Source of the DNA: Nitrospiraceae bacterium
GTDB lineage: Bacteria > Nitrospirota > Nitrospiria > Nitrospirales > Nitrospiraceae
NCBI GenBank assembly: GCA_919902665.1
Contig: CAKKRK010000154.1
Coordinates: forward strand, 1 to 64,000
Reading direction: 5' to 3'
DNA: 64,000 nt
A program made the translations under genes and the position numbers. Each line of letters begins with the position of its first letter. The stretch's first letter is position 1. Below are positions 55,438 to 62,844 of this stretch, piece after piece. Below the pieces are notes generated by a model. The model made no database searches. It was not told the origin of the DNA and saw nothing but the letters and a program-made list of their open reading frames with translations.

Positions 55438-55783
55438 GTTTCATCTGATGACACAAGTCGTGAAGGCGGTGGGGGACAAGCTGAACGGAACTGAATCCGC
55501 CAGACTATCCGCAGTGCGGCTCAAAGTCAGCGCACTGTCTCACTTGCTGACTCATGATCATTCCGCATTGCAGATGGCGTTTGAGCTGGCTGCTCGTGGC
55601 ACGAAGGCCGAAGGTGCGGCATTGGAAATCATCCCTGTCCCAGGAGAGGCTTGGTGTCCCCGCTGTACTCGAGACACAATGGTTACGGAATCAGAGCATG
55701 TCTGTCCGGTTTGCGGAGATGCGGTGATCGCGAGACCAACAGAACCGGAAGTCGTGCTCCACGAATTGGTAGTCCAGGAATGA
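55430..55783 (+). CDS. hypA: nickel metallochaperone HypA
   Basis: The ATG at 55430 gives the family's MHE start (His2 is the nickel ligand); the ATG at 55418 would remove it. The 117-residue protein has the zinc site CPRC and CPVC. It delivers nickel to the hydrogenase large subunit. The stop overlaps the hypF start (ATGA). No hypB lies nearby. Confidence 0.92.
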   Translation: MHEFHLMTQVVKAVGDKLNGTESARLSAVRLKVSALSHLLTHDHSALQMAFELAARGTKAEGAALEIIPVPGEAWCPRCTRDTMVTESEHVCPVCGDAVIARPTEPEVVLHELVVQE

Positions 55784-58173
55784 GTGACGCTCTTGCACAG
55801 CGCCTGCGGGTCGAGGTGGAGGGAACGGTGCAAGGTGTGGGTTTCCGCCCGTTCGTCTATCGGCTGGCACGTGAGTTGGGGCTGACCGGGTGGGTTCAGA
55901 ATACAAGAAACGATGTGCTGATCGAAGTAGAAGGGAACTTATCGGTCGTCGAAGAATTTCTCCAGCGGTTGCGCACCGACGCCCCGTCCGCGGCTTCCGT
56001 CGAGACAATGAGCACGACGGTCGTTCCAGTACTCGACGACGCCGGCTTTTCGATTAACCAGAGCGCGGAATCCGGCCAACGAGTCCTTGTCATTCCTCCG
56101 GATCTCGCGACTTGCGCCGACTGTCAGCGTGAGCTCGCCGACCCACACGACCGTCACTTCCGGTATCCATTCCTCACCTGCACACAATGCGGTCCACGCT
56201 ATAGCCTGCTCGCAGCGATTCCGTACGAACGGTCCAATACGACCATGGCTGGGTTCGAACTCTGCTCTGCCTGTTGCACCGAGTTCTCCGCCGAATCAGA
56301 TAGGCGCTTTCATGCGGAACCAATTGCCTGTCCGATCTGCGGGCCAAGCCTATATTTGTGGGATGAGCAGGGCCACGAAACCGCGAAAGATGAAGCAGCC
56401 TTGCAACAGGCAGCGACTTTGCTCGAACAAGGACTTGTCGTCGCGGTGAAAGGGCTGGGTGGATTTCAACTCTGGGTCGATGCGAAATCAGAGGAGGCTG
56501 TCCGGCGCTTACGGGATCGGAAACGAAGGCTGGAGAAGCCCTTCGCCGTGCTGTTCCCGTCCATTGACGCGATCAGAGACTATTGCCTGTTGTCGTCAGA
56601 CGAGGAAGCGCTCCTCTGCTCGCCGCAAGCACCGATCGTCTTAGCCCGCAAGCGGCGAGATGCAGCCCTCACCGATGCCGTGGCGCCGAGCAATCCTTAT
56701 CTGGGTGTGCTGTTGCCAGCAACACCGCTCCATCATCTCTTGATGGCGTCGCTCGGGTGTCCTATGGTTGCCACGAGCGGCAATCGATCCGAAGAACCGA
56801 TTGTGACTGATGAGCGAGAAGCCTTGGTTCGACTGAAAGGGATCGCCGATGCACTGCTCGTGCATGACCGGCCGATCGCGAGGCCGGTCGATGATTCGGT
56901 GGTGCTGGTGGTTCCCGGAAAAGTTCAGTCGGTGGATGGGGAACAAAAGGAAAAACCAAGAGCTGATGTGATGATCCTTCGGCGCGCGCGAGGCTATGTG
57001 CCTCTAGCCATCCGCTGGAATGATGTTCTGGCAAGTGGAGTGCAGGGTCCTATCCTTGCCCTGGGCGGACACCTGAAGAACACCGTCGCTCTTCTGACAG
57101 GCAATCGTGTCGTGCTCAGCCAACATCTCGGAGATCTTTCTACCCTGGAAGCGGACAGGGCTTTCCGACAGGCTGTCGAGGATCTCCGGCAGTTGCTTCA
57201 CGTCACACCACTGGCCATTGCCTGCGATCTGCATCCTGACTATCGCTCGACCAGTTTCGGGCGAGAACTGGCCGCGACCTTGTCCGTCCCGTTAATCCCA
57301 GTACAGCATCACCATGCTCACGTGGCCTCTTGCATGGCGGAACACCAACTTGATGGCGCGGTGCTTGGCATTGCCTGGGATGGGGCCGGCTATGGAGGGG
57401 ACGGCCAGGTGTGGGGAGGAGAATTCTTGATCGCAAGTTACCGGCAGTTCACTCGGTTTGCGTCCCTCAAACCCTTTCGGTTGTTGGGTGGAGAAGCGGC
57501 CATGAAGGAGCCGGGCCGATCCGCCGCCGCTGTCCTGTGGGAACTCATGGGAGAAGAGATGCTGACGCTTTCTCTTTCTTCTTGGAAAGTGACAGCCAAT
57601 CAACGTGCGCAGTTGGCGAGCGTACTCAGATCTGGCGTCGCGTCACCTTGGACGACGAGCATGGGGCGGCTGTTCGACGCCGTGGCATCGCTCACGGGCC
57701 TCTGCCACCAGGCATCCTTTGAAGGGCAGTCGGCCATGGGCGTTCAGTTTGCTGCGGAGCAAGAAGTGGAGGCTGGTGGAGTCACGGTCGAAGGATATCC
57801 AATGGATCTGGTGCCCAGTGATAGTCCAGACACCAAGTGGACGGTCGATTGGCGTCCCATGGTGAGCGCCATGCTGGACGAGCTTCGCCGAGGCTGTCGT
57901 CTTGAGCGCATTGCCGCGCGCTTTCATGTGAGTCTTGCCAACTCGATTGTTCGCGTGGCGCAAGTGGCTGGGTTCCCTCGTGTCGTCCTGACCGGCGGCT
58001 GTTTCCAAAATCGGCTGCTCCTGTCACTCGTGAGACAACAGTTGGAGGCAGCAGGATTTACTGTCTATAGCCATGCGCTGGTTCCACCCAACGACGGTGG
58101 ACTCTCACTTGGGCAGGCCGTGGTTGCTGCTCACCAACTGAAATTGACGGTCGACATGGGAGGGAGAACCTAG
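55780..58173 (+). CDS. hypF: carbamoyltransferase HypF
   Basis: The start is ATG 55780, overlapping the hypA stop. The 797-residue protein has the acylphosphatase domain (VEGTVQGVGFRPFVYRL), two zinc-finger segments (CADCQREL with CTQC; CSACC with CPICGP), a YrdC-like domain and a Kae1-like domain with HHHAH. It makes carbamoyl-AMP and transfers the carbamoyl group toward HypE for CN ligand formation. Confidence 0.95.
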   Translation: MSDALAQRLRVEVEGTVQGVGFRPFVYRLARELGLTGWVQNTRNDVLIEVEGNLSVVEEFLQRLRTDAPSAASVETMSTTVVPVLDDAGFSINQSAESGQRVLVIPPDLATCADCQRELADPHDRHFRYPFLTCTQCGPRYSLLAAIPYERSNTTMAGFELCSACCTEFSAESDRRFHAEPIACPICGPSLYLWDEQGHETAKDEAALQQAATLLEQGLVVAVKGLGGFQLWVDAKSEEAVRRLRDRKRRLEKPFAVLFPSIDAIRDYCLLSSDEEALLCSPQAPIVLARKRRDAALTDAVAPSNPYLGVLLPATPLHHLLMASLGCPMVATSGNRSEEPIVTDEREALVRLKGIADALLVHDRPIARPVDDSVVLVVPGKVQSVDGEQKEKPRADVMILRRARGYVPLAIRWNDVLASGVQGPILALGGHLKNTVALLTGNRVVLSQHLGDLSTLEADRAFRQAVEDLRQLLHVTPLAIACDLHPDYRSTSFGRELAATLSVPLIPVQHHHAHVASCMAEHQLDGAVLGIAWDGAGYGGDGQVWGGEFLIASYRQFTRFASLKPFRLLGGEAAMKEPGRSAAAVLWELMGEEMLTLSLSSWKVTANQRAQLASVLRSGVASPWTTSMGRLFDAVASLTGLCHQASFEGQSAMGVQFAAEQEVEAGGVTVEGYPMDLVPSDSPDTKWTVDWRPMVSAMLDELRRGCRLERIAARFHVSLANSIVRVAQVAGFPRVVLTGGCFQNRLLLSLVRQQLEAAGFTVYSHALVPPNDGGLSLGQAVVAAHQLKLTVDMGGRT

Positions 58174-58174
58174 A

Positions 58175-58420
58175 ATGTGTCTCGCAGTCCCGGGCCGGGT
58201 TCTGAACATCGAAGGTGACCAGCTTCGTATGGCGACGGTATCGTTCGGCGGCGTGACGAAATCCGTTTCATTGGCATTAGTACCGGAAGCAGGGGTGGGT
58301 GACTATGTCATCGTCCATGTCGGGTTTGCGATCAGCAAACTGGATGAGGAAGCCGCACGACGCACGTTGGAGACTTACGCCGACCTGGCTGCCTCGGGAT
58401 CGTCAGATGCGGTGGATTGA
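58175..58420 (+). CDS. hypC: hydrogenase assembly chaperone HypC
   Basis: An 81-residue protein starting MCLAVPGRVLNIEG, the HypC/HybG hallmark with the essential Cys2. It carries the Fe(CN)2CO unit with HypD. It begins one base after the hypF stop. hypD and hypE, normally next, are absent: toxin-antitoxin genes follow instead. Confidence 0.93.
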   Translation: MCLAVPGRVLNIEGDQLRMATVSFGGVTKSVSLALVPEAGVGDYVIVHVGFAISKLDEEAARRTLETYADLAASGSSDAVD

Positions 58421-58521
58421 TATCGCGCTGGAAGTAGATACGACTTAGAGAGCATGAAACGGCTGCCTCATGCCCATACAAACGTATGGCTATCTAGGTT
58501 TCTTCGTGTTAACCTTCACCG

Positions 58522-58842
58522 ATGGCGAAGGCCCAATTCGAGTGGGACTCAAAGAAGGATGAAGAAAACCAAGGCAAACATGGAATCTCCTTCACAAAGG
58601 CCCAGTTTGCCTTTGCTGACCCACGCCGCGTGATCGCGGAAGATCTGTCTCATAGCTCAAACGAGCAGCGGCATTACTGTTTTGGCTGGGTCGATGGCGG
58701 AGTCCTGACCGTTCGATTTACGTTTCGCCATGATGTCATTAGGATTTTTGGAGCCGGCTACTGGCGGAAAGGCAGGCGCATCTATGAGCGAGAAAACCAA
58801 GTACACCGACGAACCTCTCGGAGATCTCAGGGTCGTTCCTGA
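58522..58842 (+). CDS. brnT: BrnT-like toxin (type II TA)
   Basis: A 106-residue protein with the BrnT/DUF497 pattern: FEWDSKKDEENQGKHGISF, then ADPRRV, a late strand LTVRFTFRHDVIRIFGAG and ERE near the end. BrnT is a ribonuclease-type toxin. The last 20 residues overlap the next gene and are unusual. The start is the ATG of MAKAQF. Confidence 0.8.
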   Translation: MAKAQFEWDSKKDEENQGKHGISFTKAQFAFADPRRVIAEDLSHSSNEQRHYCFGWVDGGVLTVRFTFRHDVIRIFGAGYWRKGRRIYERENQVHRRTSRRSQGRS

Positions 58843-59068
58843 CTTCCTTCCTCGGCCAGAAGAACTGGTCTTTCGGGACGAAGGTGTCAAGGTCACCATT
58901 GCGTTGAGCAAGAGAAGCGTCGAGTTCTTCAAGGGTGAGGCGCGGAAACATCACACGCAGTACCAGCGCATGATCCGGCGGCTGCTCGATGCCTATGCGG
59001 AGCATCATTCGCGCTCTCGAACTTCACGCTCGACTCGAACACGCCCAAAACTAGCGCGCGCCGGGTAA
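58784..59068 (+). CDS. brnA: BrnA/CopG-type antitoxin
   Basis: The start is ATG 58784 (MSEKTKYTDE), inside the 3' end of brnT. The 94-residue protein has the antitoxin layout: an N-terminal toxin-binding part (LPRPEELVFRDEGVKVTIALSKRSVEFF) and a ribbon-helix-helix-like segment (HHTQYQRMIRRLLDAYAEHH), then a basic tail. It should neutralise BrnT and repress the operon. Overlapping start and stop regions are usual for this pair. Confidence 0.72.
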   Translation: MSEKTKYTDEPLGDLRVVPDFLPRPEELVFRDEGVKVTIALSKRSVEFFKGEARKHHTQYQRMIRRLLDAYAEHHSRSRTSRSTRTRPKLARAG

Positions 59069-59224
59069 CTCCGCAGTCGCGGAAGCAGGCCATGGATCGT
59101 TAAGTCGTAGCATTGGTTAGCTGCCAGACTTCACATTACGCCACGACTGGAATGTCGAAATCGACCACAACCTACTGGAACCCATTGGCTCCCGATCAAC
59201 GGACCCGCTGGACGTCTGGAAGGG

Positions 59225-59509
59225 ATGGCCGAGGAGATCACACTGAGTATCGATACGGTGACGGGCGAATACACCAGGCTGACTCGCTTCTTGCCTGGCG
59301 CTGATACGTCGTCGTTCGGGGGAAAGACCCATGCCTACCCGGAGGAGGTCTTCATTGTCAGCGGGCGGCTGTACGACCAGGCCTTCGATTGCTGGCTTGA
59401 AGCGGGAGACTACGCCAGTCGCCCTCCCGGGGAACGTCATGGTCCGTTTAAGACCGATGTCGGGTGTGTTGTGCTCGAAGTGTCATTCCCCAACAGGGTG
59501 ATGGGCTGA
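59225..59509 (+). CDS. cupin-like protein, start uncertain
   Basis: 94 residues from ATG 59225. The text VTGEYTRLTRFLPGADTSS, HAYPEEVFIVSGRLYD and YASRPPGERHGPF follows a cupin subfamily with metal-binding His and Glu residues. In the same frame upstream lies WLPINGPAGRLEG, which is also cupin-like, but that region has no ATG, GTG or TTG. The gene may thus have lost its true start or use a rare one. Confidence 0.6.
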   Translation: MAEEITLSIDTVTGEYTRLTRFLPGADTSSFGGKTHAYPEEVFIVSGRLYDQAFDCWLEAGDYASRPPGERHGPFKTDVGCVVLEVSFPNRVMG

Positions 59510-59524
59510 AAGAACGGCTAATGG

Positions 59525-59590
59525 GAAAGAACGCGGGGCGTCCGAAACGAGCTGATCGCTCAGCTGAAATTGCACTCTGACCCCCTATTG
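59525..59590 (+). repeat. RAYT transposase 3'-end remnant, copy 1
   Basis: The stretch begins ATGGGAAAGAACGCG and ends CACTCTGACCCCCTATT. In one frame it spells GKNAGRPKRADRSAEIAL followed by a stop, the kind of GRPxK tail seen at the end of REP-associated tyrosine transposases. Two more copies lie at 61511 and 62675. Confidence 0.6.
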
Positions 59591-59612
59591 GGCTTAAACG
59601 AGGAGGAAAGTT

Positions 59613-59930
59613 ATGGATGATAACGACGGGATGTTGTTTGTAGCTCATTGGACGCACACGCCTGAGAATTGCCCGGGAAGAAGTAAAGAGGGAGCCACGA
59701 TGCTCAATGAGTTCTGGGCCAAGCGGGACCTCGCCGCCAAGAAAGGGGTGAAGATCCTGAGTGCCTATGTGGCGGTTACGGAGCATACGTACTACATCAC
59801 CGTTCAGGCCAAGAATTATCAGTCTCTCTTGGAATTTTTCGAACCGTTGGCCCCGACCCAAATCGGCGCAATTCATCCGGTTACGACGATGGATGAATGG
59901 ACGAAGCATATTGATCCGAAGAGAACGTGA
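59613..59930 (+). CDS. DUF3303-like protein
   Basis: A 105-residue protein, ribosome site GAGGAGGAAAG before the ATG. A ferredoxin-like alpha-beta pattern is visible (GMLFVAHWTHTPE, then VKILSAYVAVTEHTYYITVQAKNYQSLLEFF), as in DUF3303 and stress-responsive dimeric barrel proteins. Function unknown. Confidence 0.6.
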   Translation: MDDNDGMLFVAHWTHTPENCPGRSKEGATMLNEFWAKRDLAAKKGVKILSAYVAVTEHTYYITVQAKNYQSLLEFFEPLAPTQIGAIHPVTTMDEWTKHIDPKRT

Positions 59931-59933
59931 TGA

Positions 59934-60194
59934 GTGGCTCTTCAAGACGGACATAAATCTGGCAGCGCGGCGCTACAAGATCACGCACGAGGCAGCCGTT
60001 ATGTTGCGGAAGCACTGCGCAAGTGGACGACTCGCGAAAGATTGACGCAGGCACAGGCGGCCAAACGTCTTGGTGTGGTTCAACCGCGCATCTCAGAGAT
60101 CGCGTGCAACAAGGTCGACAAGCTATCCCTCGACTACCTGGTTGGTCTCTGTGCTAAGGCCGGCCTGACTGTCGCTGTCAAATTGGCCGCATAG
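59934..60194 (+). CDS. XRE-type helix-turn-helix protein
   Basis: 86 residues from GTG 59934. The C-terminal part is a clear HTH_37-type helix-turn-helix (LTQAQAAKRLGVVQPRISEIACNKVDKLSLDYLV) as in HigA-like antitoxins. The N-terminal 30 residues look unconserved, and there is no ribosome site, so the start is doubtful. No toxin gene is adjacent, so it may be an orphan antitoxin or regulator. Confidence 0.6.
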   Translation: MALQDGHKSGSAALQDHARGSRYVAEALRKWTTRERLTQAQAAKRLGVVQPRISEIACNKVDKLSLDYLVGLCAKAGLTVAVKLAA

Positions 60195-60238
60195 CGATAT
60201 ACTGCATTCAGAGGTCCCGCCCGCCCTCATTATTGAAA

Positions 60239-60336
60239 CGCCAACAATTATGGCGTTATGCTCGGAACGCTCAATGGGGTGTGATGTGGGCGGAACACGG
60301 CATAGTCAGCTCCTATGCGGATCGGCCTATACAGGG
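60239..60336. repeat. degenerate attC-like repeat left of the DUF4160 cassette
   Basis: ATGGCGTTATGCTCGGAAC (60250-60268) is identical to 60907-60925 within the attC-like site on the other side of the cassette. The flanks also align (CGCCAAC with GCCTAAC; CCTATGCGGATCGGCCTA with CTTACGCGGATTGGCCTA). The core boxes are decayed here. Confidence 0.6.
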
Positions 60337-60367
60337 CTCGATGCTATAGATAACAGAGCAAAATAGT

Positions 60368-60640
60368 ATGCCAACGATTTCCATGTTTTACGGCATTCTC
60401 ATTCGGATGTTCTTTCGAGACATCGAGAAACATCACATGCCACACATCCATGCCGATTACCAAGGCCAAGTAGCAGTGTACTCAATTCCCGACGGAACGC
60501 TTTTGGCCGGTGGTCTGCCCCCGAATAAGCACAAATTGGTTATCGCATGGATTGAGATTCATCAAGAAGATTTGCTGGCTGACTGGGACTTGGCTGTCAA
60601 CGGTAAGACACCTTTTCCAATCAAAGGACTTGATCAATGA
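60368..60640 (+). CDS. DUF4160 protein
   Basis: A 90-residue protein with the DUF4160 hallmark: FYGILIRMFFRD, then HHMPHIHADYQGQVAVYSI and LVIAWIEIHQEDLLADW. The His-rich PHIHA motif is conserved in the family. DUF4160 genes pair with DUF2442 genes in what looks like a toxin-antitoxin arrangement. The stop overlaps the next start (ATGA). Confidence 0.8.
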   Translation: MPTISMFYGILIRMFFRDIEKHHMPHIHADYQGQVAVYSIPDGTLLAGGLPPNKHKLVIAWIEIHQEDLLADWDLAVNGKTPFPIKGLDQ

Positions 60641-60894
60641 GAATTGTGGAACTCGAGGCACAACCAAACTGCGTACTCTCCATTGTGGCGGATGATGGCC
60701 GGGTTGGCCGGTTTGATGTCAGCCCTTATCTACAGTATGAGGCGTTCGAGGCGCTTCGAGACGAGACCGAATTTAAGAAGGTCGTCAATGGCGGGTATTT
60801 TGTCGAATGGGATTGTGGGGCCGACTTGTCAGCGGACACGATCGAGGCGCAGTGGCAGGTTGTTGGAAAAGTAACCCGGCAAACAACGGCCTAA
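60637..60894 (+). CDS. DUF2442 protein
   Basis: An 85-residue protein, translationally coupled to the DUF4160 gene. It matches DUF2442: VELEAQPNCVLSIVADDGRVGRFDVSPYL and VVNGGYFVEWDCGADLSADTI. Its TAA stop lies within the first core box of the attC-like site, as in integron gene cassettes. Confidence 0.8.
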   Translation: MRIVELEAQPNCVLSIVADDGRVGRFDVSPYLQYEAFEALRDETEFKKVVNGGYFVEWDCGADLSADTIEAQWQVVGKVTRQTTA

Positions 60895-60944
60895 CAAATC
60901 GTTCCAATGGCGTTATGCTCGGAACATTCGATGGCGTGTTAGAC
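60889..60944 (+). other. integron-like attC recombination site
   Basis: The outer boxes are GCCTAAC (RYYYAAC, 60889-60895) and GTTAGAC (GTTRRRY, 60938-60944). Between them AATCGTTCC and GGAAC...CGAT can pair, with extra unpaired bases on one arm, as attC hairpins do. The 56-bp length is in the range of short attC sites. The left box contains the stop codon of the DUF2442 gene. Confidence 0.65.
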
Positions 60945-61005
60945 GGCAGAAAACGGCACATCCGGCTCTTACGCGGATTGGCCTAAACATTGGTAGATCT
61001 CCCTT

Positions 61006-61485
61006 ATGCCGCAAGTGCATTTCGTACGTTCTCGTGAAGAAGCTGGTTCGACAGCCTTTCGAAAGATTTGGTCTGCAGCAGACGATGCCACATCTATCTT
61101 GGCAGCCCACCTGGTGTCTGAAGCAATGCTTTTCCGATTTATTCAAACTAAAACTGCGAATCCGGAAGCACTCGATTTGGCTCAATGGACTTACTCGGAA
61201 ATACTGGTACTCGTACAAAGTTTGCGCAAGAAATCTTCCAAGGAAGAATGGTTGTGGAAAACCCTGCGATCCTTAAATTCCGTCCGCAATCGTCTTGCGC
61301 ATGATATTGAGACACAACATCTTCCGGAACGAATTGAGAAGATGTATAAGACAGCCGATCGCCACATCGACATTCATGCACCAGGCGCCGATCCCAAAGA
61401 TCGGGAGAATAACAAGCTGAAATATTTTCTGCTAATCCTTTGCGGAGTGGTAAATCAGCTCCAGAATTTAGATGCCGAAATCTAG
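61006..61485 (+). CDS. unknown helical protein with HEPN-like motif
   Basis: A 159-residue, mainly helical protein I cannot place. LNSVRNRLAHDIE carries an Rx4H motif, as in HEPN ribonuclease-like domains and DUF4145-type proteins. No partner nucleotidyltransferase gene is adjacent. It starts about 60 bases after the attC-like site, in the position of a cassette gene. Function unknown. Confidence 0.6.
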   Translation: MPQVHFVRSREEAGSTAFRKIWSAADDATSILAAHLVSEAMLFRFIQTKTANPEALDLAQWTYSEILVLVQSLRKKSSKEEWLWKTLRSLNSVRNRLAHDIETQHLPERIEKMYKTADRHIDIHAPGADPKDRENNKLKYFLLILCGVVNQLQNLDAEI

Positions 61486-61510
61486 ATGAGATCTGACATT
61501 GAATCACAAA

Positions 61511-61772
61511 AATGGGGGTCAGAGAACTATTCATCGTCACTTTGGGGACAGCCCGCAGGTGCGAGCAGCGGTATATGCCAATTGGTTGGAGGCCTCGGTG
61601 TCTGATAATGAATGGGATCGCATCCGGAAAGCGACGCAGCAGGGGCGAGTGGTGGGAAGCGACGCCTTCCAAGAAGAGGTTGGCACTCAAGTCGGAAGGC
61701 GATTGATAGGGGAGACGCGGGGGCGTCCGACACGAGCTGACCGCCTCTCTCAGGTTGCACTCTGAGCCCTAT
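61511..61772 (+). pseudogene. RAYT transposase fragment between inverted repeats, copy 2
   Basis: The region begins AATGGGGGTCAGAG and ends CTCTGAGCCCTAT, imperfect inverted ends. Its plus-strand frame reads WLEASVSDNEWDRIRKATQQ, GRVVGSDAFQEEVG and GRPTRADRLSQVAL, the C-terminal part of a REP-associated tyrosine transposase. The catalytic HUH and Tyr region is missing. Confidence 0.7.
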
Positions 61773-61810
61773 GAGTATTGACTTGCACTATTGGCCGGAG
61801 CCACGAACAG

Positions 61811-62671
61811 ATGGAGTTCCGCGAGAAATTCATTGCCTTCCTTGATGTGCTAGGCTTCAAGGACTATGTAAGTTCGGCGGAGGTTGGCACTGGCAAGTCG
61901 CTGCCTGAGATTCTGGATATACTGAAGAAGTTGGGTTCGGCAGGTGAGCGCGATCACTTCGGGCAATACGGTCCCATCATCTGCCCTGCTGCGTCCTATC
62001 TACAGAAAGATCTCGACTTCCGGTTCACCCAAGTTTCGGACTGTGCTGTACTATCAATTGAAGTTTCTCCCGCCGGAGTGATTAACCTAATCGACCAGTG
62101 CCGCAGGGCTGTCTTTAGATTGCTGCAATCCGGCACAATGTGCCGCGGATACATTACCAGAGGGAAGATCTTTCACACCGACAGTCAGTTTGTTGGGAGC
62201 GGCTACCAAGAAGCGTATCAAAAGGAGTCCCAAGTCGCTGTTTTTAAAAGAGAGGCGGATGAACGTGGCACGCCGTTCGTGGAGGTGGCTAGAAGTGTGC
62301 TCGAGTACGTCGATAACTGCGAAGACACGTGTGTCCAACAGATGTTCAGACGAATGGTTCGCTGGGACGGAGACGCCGCGGCTGTCTTTCCTTTTACGAT
62401 GTTGTCCCATTCGGTCGTCCTCGGTGACTTCCTAGGACACAAGTTTGATGTGAAGAGCGAACGAGAGTCAAACCTCAACATGCGCTTGATAATTGAAAAG
62501 CTCATCGCGGGGGTGCGTGCTTCCGTAGACCAGGCCAACCCCGGTGCTCTGCGAAAGGCAGAGTACTACATCAAGGCTCTTGAGGCACAGATCGAGATCT
62601 GTGATGGAACTGACCGCGTACTTGATGAGATGGACTTTAAGGGGGCAGACCCCCCTAAATTTTATGCATAA
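61811..62671 (+). CDS. unknown protein with class III cyclase-like motif
   Basis: 286 residues from ATG 61811. The N-terminus reads FIAFLDVLGFKDYV, like the metal-binding strand of class III nucleotide cyclases (FxDxxGF). Later, MCRGYITRGKIFHTDSQFVG and YQEAYQ are placed like the second metal Asp and dimer strands. No HAMP or sensor domain is present. A defence cyclase is one option, and a non-catalytic relative is another. Confidence in function is low. Confidence 0.6.
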   Translation: MEFREKFIAFLDVLGFKDYVSSAEVGTGKSLPEILDILKKLGSAGERDHFGQYGPIICPAASYLQKDLDFRFTQVSDCAVLSIEVSPAGVINLIDQCRRAVFRLLQSGTMCRGYITRGKIFHTDSQFVGSGYQEAYQKESQVAVFKREADERGTPFVEVARSVLEYVDNCEDTCVQQMFRRMVRWDGDAAAVFPFTMLSHSVVLGDFLGHKFDVKSERESNLNMRLIIEKLIAGVRASVDQANPGALRKAEYYIKALEAQIEICDGTDRVLDEMDFKGADPPKFYA

Positions 62672-62674
62672 GGA

Positions 62675-62768
62675 AAATAGGGGTCAGAGAAGAATTTGAA
62701 TGGGAAAGAACGCGGGATGTCCCAAACGGGCTGATCGGCCATCTGAAGTAGTGCTCAGCCCCCTATTT
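62675..62768 (+). mobile_element. short RAYT-derived MITE, copy 3
   Basis: About 94 bp. The left end AAATAGGGGTCAGAG and the right end GCTCAGCCCCCTATTT are inverted repeats. The interior is the RAYT 3' tail (GKNAGCPKRADRPSEV in one frame). It looks like a minimal deletion derivative of the element at 61511. Confidence 0.6.
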
Positions 62769-62784
62769 ACTAAGAAGCCGGCGC

Positions 62785-62837
62785 GGTTTGAGCGGGAAAT
62801 GAACGCCGCTCGCGGCTGAGCGGCAGGGTGTTAGGTT
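62785..62837 (+). other. possible attC-like right half before the last gene
   Basis: GCCGCTCGCGGCTGAGCGGC folds on itself and is followed by GTGTTAGGTTC, which contains a GTTRRRY box (GTTAGGT). A clear left box was not found; the short element at 62675 abuts that side. Weaker than the site at 60889. Confidence 0.35.
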
Positions 62838-62844
62838 CACTTTG

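Noticed and set aside
59153-59304. Alternative frame MSKSTTTYWNPLAPDQ as the cupin N-terminus by frameshift
   Set aside because: The in-frame upstream sequence is already cupin-like, so a frameshift is not needed to explain similarity; only the start is missing.
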